Shown: piece after piece, positions 5,673-9,462 of the stretch
Position numbering within the stretch: the stretch's first letter is position 1
Layout of the letters: every line of letters begins with the position of its first letter
Assembly (NCBI GenBank): GCA_023700825.1
Contig: JAMPYE010000146.1
Coordinates: forward strand, 1-9,462
Reading direction: 5' to 3'
Length of the DNA stretch: 9,462 nt
DNA from: Thermoanaerobaculia bacterium
GTDB lineage: Bacteria; Acidobacteriota; Thermoanaerobaculia; Gp7-AA8
Made by a program: the position numbers and the translations under genes
The notes under the pieces: generated by a model
What the model was told of the DNA's origin: nothing
The model's input: the letters and a program-made list of their open reading frames with translations, nothing else
Database searches by the model: none

Positions 5673-7097
5673 ATGCCATCCCATTCGTTTCAGCCATTCC
5701 GGAAGCACCTCGAGCGCGGCGGCGCGGGAGGCGTGCTGCGCGACCGCGTCGAGCACCTCGGCGGCGCGAATCACGGCGACGGCGAGTACGTCGTCTACTG
5801 GGCGCAGTCGGCGCGCCGGCTCCGCTCGAATCTCGCGCTCGACTACGCGATCCATCGCGCGAACGAGGAAGAGCTTCCCGTCGTGGTCTACGAGTCGATC
5901 CGCCCCGACTACCCGGGAGCGAACGACCGGATCCACTCGTTCGTCCTCGAAGGCGTCGCCGCCAACCATCACGACGCGCTCAAGCGCGGGCTCCGCTATC
6001 TCTTCTTTCTCCCGCGCACCCGCGACGAAGCGCGCGGCGGGCTCAAGCGACTCGCGCAACGGGCACGACTCGTCGTCACCGACGAGTTCCCCACGTCCAC
6101 TCTCCGCGAGCAGACCCGGTCGTTCGCGGCGAGCGCTCCCTGCCCCGTCGTCACCGTCGACGGCAACGGCATCCTGCCGATGCGTGTCTTCGGCAAAGAG
6201 CAGTACATGGCGAAACAGCTTCGCGACCGCGCGTTCCGTCTCTTCGAAGAGCGCTGGGGCGAGATCCCGGAGCTGGAGACGAAGTACCAGCCCTACGCGG
6301 GCGAGCTCGACCTGCCCAACTACAACGGCGCGCATCCGCGCGCGAACGCGGCCTCCTGCTCGATCGACCACTCGGTCGCCCCCGTTCCTCTTCACGGCGG
6401 GCGCGAGGAGGGGCTCAGGCGTCTCGACGTCTTCGTCCGCGAGAGGCTCTCAGGCTACGCCGGCCTTCGCAACCGTGAGGCGCACCGCACGAGCGAGCTC
6501 TCGCCCTACCTCCACTTCGGCTACCTCTCGGCCCACGAGGTCGCGCGGCGAGCACTCTTCTCGGACGCCCCCGCCGAAGACGTCGACGCGTTCCTCGAGC
6601 AGCTCGTCATCCGTCGCGAGCTTTCGTTCAATCTCTGCTTCTATCGCGACGACTACGCCTCGCTCGCGTGCCTTCCTGATTGGGCGAAGAAGACCCTCGC
6701 GGGGCACGCGGACGACCGCCGGCACCCGGTCTACTCGCACGCCGAGCTCGAGCGCGCCGAGACCGGCGACGAGGTCTGGAACCTGGCCCAGCGCGGCCTC
6801 CTCTCTCTCGGCACGATCCACAACTATCTGCGGATGCTCTGGGGCAAGAAGATCATCGAGTGGTCGAAGACTCCGGAGGAGGCTCACGCCTTCATGGTCG
6901 CGATGCACGACAAGTACGCGATCGACGGGCGGGACCCGAACACCCACGCCGGCATCCTCTGGTGTTTCGGCAAACACGACCGTCCCTGGTTCGAGCGCCC
7001 CATCTTCGGAACCATCCGCTATCTCGCCTCGGAGTCGACGAAGAAGAAGGTCGACCTCCCGGCCTACGCGAGAAAGATCGACGCGTTGACCTCGTGA
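5673..7097 (+). CDS. phr: Class II CPD photolyase (deoxyribodipyrimidine photo-lyase)
   Basis: This flavoenzyme uses blue or near-UV light to split UV-induced cyclobutane pyrimidine dimers. The 474-residue protein has the N-terminal Rossmann-like domain (YVVYWAQSARRLRSN at 39-53) and the helical FAD-binding domain. Class II marks are ELSPYLHFGYLS (275-286), RRELSFN (314-320), WNLAQ (369-373), RMLWGKKIIEW (387-397), DGRDPN (418-423) and ERPIFGTIRY (441-450). W369 and W390 are 21 residues apart and W397 follows 7 later. This is the spacing I recall for the class II Trp electron-transfer pair W360/W381 and W388 of Methanosarcina mazei photolyase. Some blocks depart from the usual class II wording (TGDEVWN, GTIHNYLRMLW, DPNTHAG), so the protein is a divergent member. 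The same frame stays open far upstream into eptA, but family similarity starts after ATG 5673. It lies 68 nt after eptA and 51 nt before the oxidoreductase. Confidence 0.94.
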   Translation: MPSHSFQPFRKHLERGGAGGVLRDRVEHLGGANHGDGEYVVYWAQSARRLRSNLALDYAIHRANEEELPVVVYESIRPDYPGANDRIHSFVLEGVAANHHDALKRGLRYLFFLPRTRDEARGGLKRLAQRARLVVTDEFPTSTLREQTRSFAASAPCPVVTVDGNGILPMRVFGKEQYMAKQLRDRAFRLFEERWGEIPELETKYQPYAGELDLPNYNGAHPRANAASCSIDHSVAPVPLHGGREEGLRRLDVFVRERLSGYAGLRNREAHRTSELSPYLHFGYLSAHEVARRALFSDAPAEDVDAFLEQLVIRRELSFNLCFYRDDYASLACLPDWAKKTLAGHADDRRHPVYSHAELERAETGDEVWNLAQRGLLSLGTIHNYLRMLWGKKIIEWSKTPEEAHAFMVAMHDKYAIDGRDPNTHAGILWCFGKHDRPWFERPIFGTIRYLASESTKKKVDLPAYARKIDALTS

Positions 7098-7134
7098 GCT
7101 CCGGCGCGGCACGATAAGGCGGTCCCGAACCTGC

Positions 7135-7141
7135 AAGGAGG
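7135..7141 (+). promoter_or_regulatory. Strong ribosome binding site for the MDR oxidoreductase
   Basis: AAGGAGG lies 7 nt upstream of the ATG at 7149. It is the only near-perfect Shine-Dalgarno sequence before a gene in this window and fixes the start. Other genes here have weak or no such site. Confidence 0.85.
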
Positions 7142-7148
7142 GCCCCCG

Positions 7149-8162
7149 ATGAGAGCTGTCGGACTCACACGCTACCTGCCGATCGACGATCCCGAGTCGC
7201 TCGTCGACCTCGAGCTGGCCGACCCCGTGCCCGTGGGCCGCGACCTGCTCGTTCGGGTGAAGGCGATCTCGGTGAATCCTGTCGACACGAAAGTCCGGCG
7301 ACCCAGGCCCGAAGTCGAGGCGGCGCCGAAGATTCTCGGCTGGGATGCGGCAGGAGTCGTCGAGGCCACCGGCCGCCAGGTGACGATGTTCCGTCCGGGC
7401 GACGAAGTCTGGTACGCGGGCGACATCACGCGCCACGGCTGCAACTCCGAACTGCAGCTGGTCGACGAGCGGCTCGTCGCGCTCAAGCCCCGCTCGCTCG
7501 ATTTCGCGCGCGCGGCCGCCATGCCGCTCACCTCGCTCACCGTGTGGGAGGCGCTGTTCGCCAGGATGGGGATCGACCCCGACGGCGCGGATCGAGGCAG
7601 CACGCTGCTACTGATCGGCGGCGCGGGCGGTGTCGGATCGATCGGGATCCAGGTCGCGAAGCACGCCGGCCTGACGGTCATCGCGACGGCCTCGCGCGAA
7701 GAAACCCGCGCGTGGTGCCGCGGGCTCGGAGCCGACCACGTCATCGATCACGCGAAGCCGCTGCGCGAAGGGATCGACGACCTCGGTCTCTCGCACGTCG
7801 AGTTCATCCTCAACGCGAGCGACACCAGCCGATACTGGGACGCCTGCTGCGACCTGATCGCCCCGCAGGGAACGATCTGCGGGATCGTCAGCACGACGGG
7901 GCCGGTCGACATCCAGCCGCTGATGGCGAAGAGCGCGCGCTTCGTCTGGGAGCTGATGTTCACCCGGGCGAGATTCCAGACGCCCGACATGATCGAGCAG
8001 CATCGGATCCTCGCGCGCGTGGCCGCGCTCGTCGACGCGGGCAGCCTGCAGACGACCGCCACCGAGGTGCTGCGGCCGATCAACGCCGCGAACCTGCGCA
8101 CGGCGCACGCGCGGCTCGAAGAAGGACGCATGATCGGAAAGCTCGCGCTCGAGGGCTGGTAG
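7149..8162 (+). CDS. Zinc-type alcohol dehydrogenase-like MDR oxidoreductase (quinone oxidoreductase group)
   Basis: This is a 337-residue medium-chain dehydrogenase/reductase of the zinc-type alcohol dehydrogenase-like family, close to NADPH:quinone oxidoreductases. The GroES-like domain has NPVDTKVR (43-50) and ILGWDAAGVVEATG (62-75). The Rossmann domain carries the nucleotide-binding GGAGGVGSIGIQVAK (157-171) and GLGADHVIDH (192-201). The structural-zinc cysteine cluster of true alcohol dehydrogenases is absent, and the usual catalytic Cys position is not evident, so a zinc-independent NADPH-dependent reductase of quinones or enones is more likely than an alcohol dehydrogenase. It has a strong AAGGAGG site, and its stop is 4 nt from the DUF72 start, implying co-transcription and possible translational coupling. 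Length is normal. The substrate cannot be told from sequence. Confidence 0.93.
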   Translation: MRAVGLTRYLPIDDPESLVDLELADPVPVGRDLLVRVKAISVNPVDTKVRRPRPEVEAAPKILGWDAAGVVEATGRQVTMFRPGDEVWYAGDITRHGCNSELQLVDERLVALKPRSLDFARAAAMPLTSLTVWEALFARMGIDPDGADRGSTLLLIGGAGGVGSIGIQVAKHAGLTVIATASREETRAWCRGLGADHVIDHAKPLREGIDDLGLSHVEFILNASDTSRYWDACCDLIAPQGTICGIVSTTGPVDIQPLMAKSARFVWELMFTRARFQTPDMIEQHRILARVAALVDAGSLQTTATEVLRPINAANLRTAHARLEEGRMIGKLALEGW

Positions 8163-8166
8163 CGCC

Positions 8167-9156
8167 GTGCCCGACCAGCTCGACCTGTTCGGCTCGCCCA
8201 ACCCGCCGAAGAAGGGGCGGAACGCCGTCGGCCCCGCCGAGATCGCGCCGGCGGTGCACGCGACCGCCGCCGCGCTGCCGCCTAACGTCAGGCTCGGAAC
8301 CTCGTCGTGGTCGTTCCCGGGTTGGAAGGATCTCGTCTACGACCGGCGCTCGACGGCGGCCGAGCTGTCGAAACAGGGGCTCGTGCCGTACGCGAAGCAC
8401 CCGCTACTCCGCGCGGTCGGCGTCGACCGTTCGTTCTATGGCCCGGTCAGTACCCAGGAGTTCCGGGACTACGCCAATTCCGTGCCCGGCAGCTTCCGCT
8501 TCCTCGTGAAGGCGGCCGGCATGTTGACCACGCCGTGGCAGCGCGTCAGCGGCGGCACGAGAAAGTTCGACAAGAATCCGCGCTTCCTCGACGCGGAGCT
8601 CGCGGCGCGCTCCGTGATCGCCCCGTTCGCCGAAGGTCTCGGCGACAAGGCGGGGCCGCTCGTCTTTCAGTTCACGCCGCTCGGCCGCGAGTTCACGAAG
8701 GACCCGCTCCGGTTCACCTCTCGCCTGCACGCCTTCCTCGACGCGCTCCCCCGCGGCCCCTGGTACGCGGTAGAGATTCGCGACCCCGAGCTGCTCAACG
8801 ACGACTACGTCGCGGCGCTCGCGGCCGCGGGGGCGACGCACTGCCTCAACGTGCACGGCCGCATGCCACCGGTCGGCGAGCAGGCGGAGCGCGCGGCCGC
8901 GGTGATCGGCGATCGCGTCGCCGTCCGCTGGATGCTTCACTCCGGCTTCGAGTACGAGGAGGCGAAGGACCGCTACGCCCCGTTCGACCGCCTCGTCGAC
9001 GAGGACCTCGCCAGCCGCGAGGCGATCGCCGCCATCTCGGTGCGGAAGGCGCGCAACGGCGCCGAGATCATCGTGATCGCAAACAACAAGGCCGAAGGCT
9101 GCGCGCCGGAATCGCTGCGAAAACTCGCCGAGGAGATCGTGCGGCAGTCTGGCTAG
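8167..9156 (+). CDS. DUF72 (YecE-like) TIM-barrel protein with N-terminal QLDLF motif
   Basis: This is a 329-residue DUF72 family member of unknown function. The DUF72 core begins at about residue 42: RLGTSSWSFPGW (42-53), DRSFYGP (87-93), FRFLVKAAG (110-118), LVFQFTP (165-171), WYAVEIRDPELL (199-210) and IIVIANNKAEGCAPESL (301-317). These follow the family's order of barrel strands. The start is GTG at 8167, 4 nt after the previous stop, with GAGGG about 10 nt upstream. Residues 1-41 form an extension that is likely disordered, and residues 4-8 read QLDLF, which matches the QL[S/D]LF consensus for binding the bacterial DNA sliding clamp. The extension is Pro/Ala-rich after that. The context (photolyase two genes upstream) suggests DNA metabolism, but the molecular role is unknown. 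Tight spacing indicates an operon with the MDR reductase. Confidence 0.92.
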   Translation: MPDQLDLFGSPNPPKKGRNAVGPAEIAPAVHATAAALPPNVRLGTSSWSFPGWKDLVYDRRSTAAELSKQGLVPYAKHPLLRAVGVDRSFYGPVSTQEFRDYANSVPGSFRFLVKAAGMLTTPWQRVSGGTRKFDKNPRFLDAELAARSVIAPFAEGLGDKAGPLVFQFTPLGREFTKDPLRFTSRLHAFLDALPRGPWYAVEIRDPELLNDDYVAALAAAGATHCLNVHGRMPPVGEQAERAAAVIGDRVAVRWMLHSGFEYEEAKDRYAPFDRLVDEDLASREAIAAISVRKARNGAEIIVIANNKAEGCAPESLRKLAEEIVRQSG

Positions 9157-9311
9157 CTGCGGCGGGCCGAAGTCCGGCCGACACGACTGTCCGCGGAGCA
9201 GTCATTCGAGCGAAGCGAAGAATCTGCAAATCGATGGCCTCCTCTCTTCCTCCTGCGCGACCCATTGCGCTGCGGCAGCGCTTGAGGAAGGAAACGGATT
9301 GCGCCCGCCCA
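9157..9311. other. Non-coding region with small hairpins and a GTCATTCGAG-type intergenic motif
   Basis: No gene is visible. Small stems include GGCCG (9165-9169) with CGGCC (9175-9179), GACTG (9185-9189) with CAGTC (9199-9203), and GCGCTG (9267-9272) with CAGCGC (9276-9281). None has a following T-run, so none is called as a terminator. From 9201 the sequence GTCATTCGAGCGAAGCGAAG followed by AATCTG (to 9226) resembles intergenic repeats common in environmental bacteria. Confidence 0.55.
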
Positions 9312-9462
9312 GCGGACCATCCCGGAGGGATGGCGTAGGGTAGCCGGTGGCAAGCCACGGTCCGCGAAGCGGGACGGGGCGCCGCCACCGGGATCGAGCG
9401 GCCAGGATTGACGCGCCCCGGAGGGGCGCCAGACGAAGAAGAGCGACGTTGTCGGGCGCCCC
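9312..9462. repeat. Structured GC-rich hairpin repeat element (truncated at right edge)
   Basis: Two hairpins have 7-bp perfect stems and the same GGA loop: CCATCCC-GGA-GGGATGG (9317-9333) and GCGCCCC-GGA-GGGGCGC (9413-9429). An alternative outer pairing joins GCGGACC (9312-9318) with GGTCCGC (9359-9365) and encloses GTGG-CAAG-CCAC (9347-9358). GGGGCGCC (9376-9383) is the inverse of GGCGCCCC (9455-9462). The density of pairing far exceeds that of the coding regions. It looks like an interspersed palindromic repeat; its function is unknown and it probably extends past the window. Confidence 0.7.

Noticed and set aside
6450..7436. A 328-codon minus-strand frame across the photolyase/oxidoreductase junction.
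   Set aside because: It is a shadow of two real genes, crossing their boundary with no recognisable domain.

Overview
This window is GC-rich DNA (about two-thirds G+C by eye) with dense coding, strong third-position G/C bias and long shadow frames. It holds nine protein-coding or RNA genes. A periplasmic PDZ protein and a complete lipid A phosphoethanolamine transferase point to a Gram-negative, diderm bacterium. The gene set and the intergenic repeats suggest an environmental lineage such as Acidobacteriota or a neighbouring phylum, but no gene here fixes the phylum and that is a guess.

Left half (1-3054), all minus strand: the N-terminal part of a membrane-anchored sensor-like protein runs off the left edge. 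Upstream of it lie a secreted single-PDZ protein, a cytoplasmic-looking CBM9-like (DOMON-type) carbohydrate-binding protein, and nadC (quinolinate phosphoribosyltransferase, de novo NAD synthesis). The PDZ and sensor genes are 61 nt apart and could share a transcript.

Intergenic regions around nadC: four clusters of short heptamer repeats lie on either side of nadC. They form two inverted pairs, 2027-2081 with 2189-2220 (AGGCGRN type) and 3067-3115 with 3262-3341 (RAACGCG type). The first pair bounds a nested imperfect palindrome. The nadC stop codon lies inside one cluster, and another cluster sits 12 nt upstream of its start codon.

Right half (3446-9156), all plus strand: ssrA (tmRNA) is complete with a readable tag. 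It is followed by eptA (lipid A phosphoethanolamine transferase), a class II CPD photolyase, an MDR-family oxidoreductase (zinc-type alcohol dehydrogenase-like, probably NADPH-dependent) and a DUF72/YecE-family protein. The last three are closely spaced (51 nt and 4 nt gaps) and may be one transcription unit. The DUF72 protein opens with QLDLF, the consensus beta-sliding-clamp binding motif. With the photolyase upstream, this suggests, without proving, a link to DNA repair.

Right edge (9157-9462): no gene. It holds a GTCATTCGAGCGAAGC-type intergenic motif and a strongly structured hairpin repeat with two 7-bp stems that share an identical GGA loop. The repeat continues to the end of the window.

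No CRISPR array, transposase, phage gene or complete defence system was seen. The least explained material is the intergenic repeat architecture and the clamp-motif DUF72 protein.
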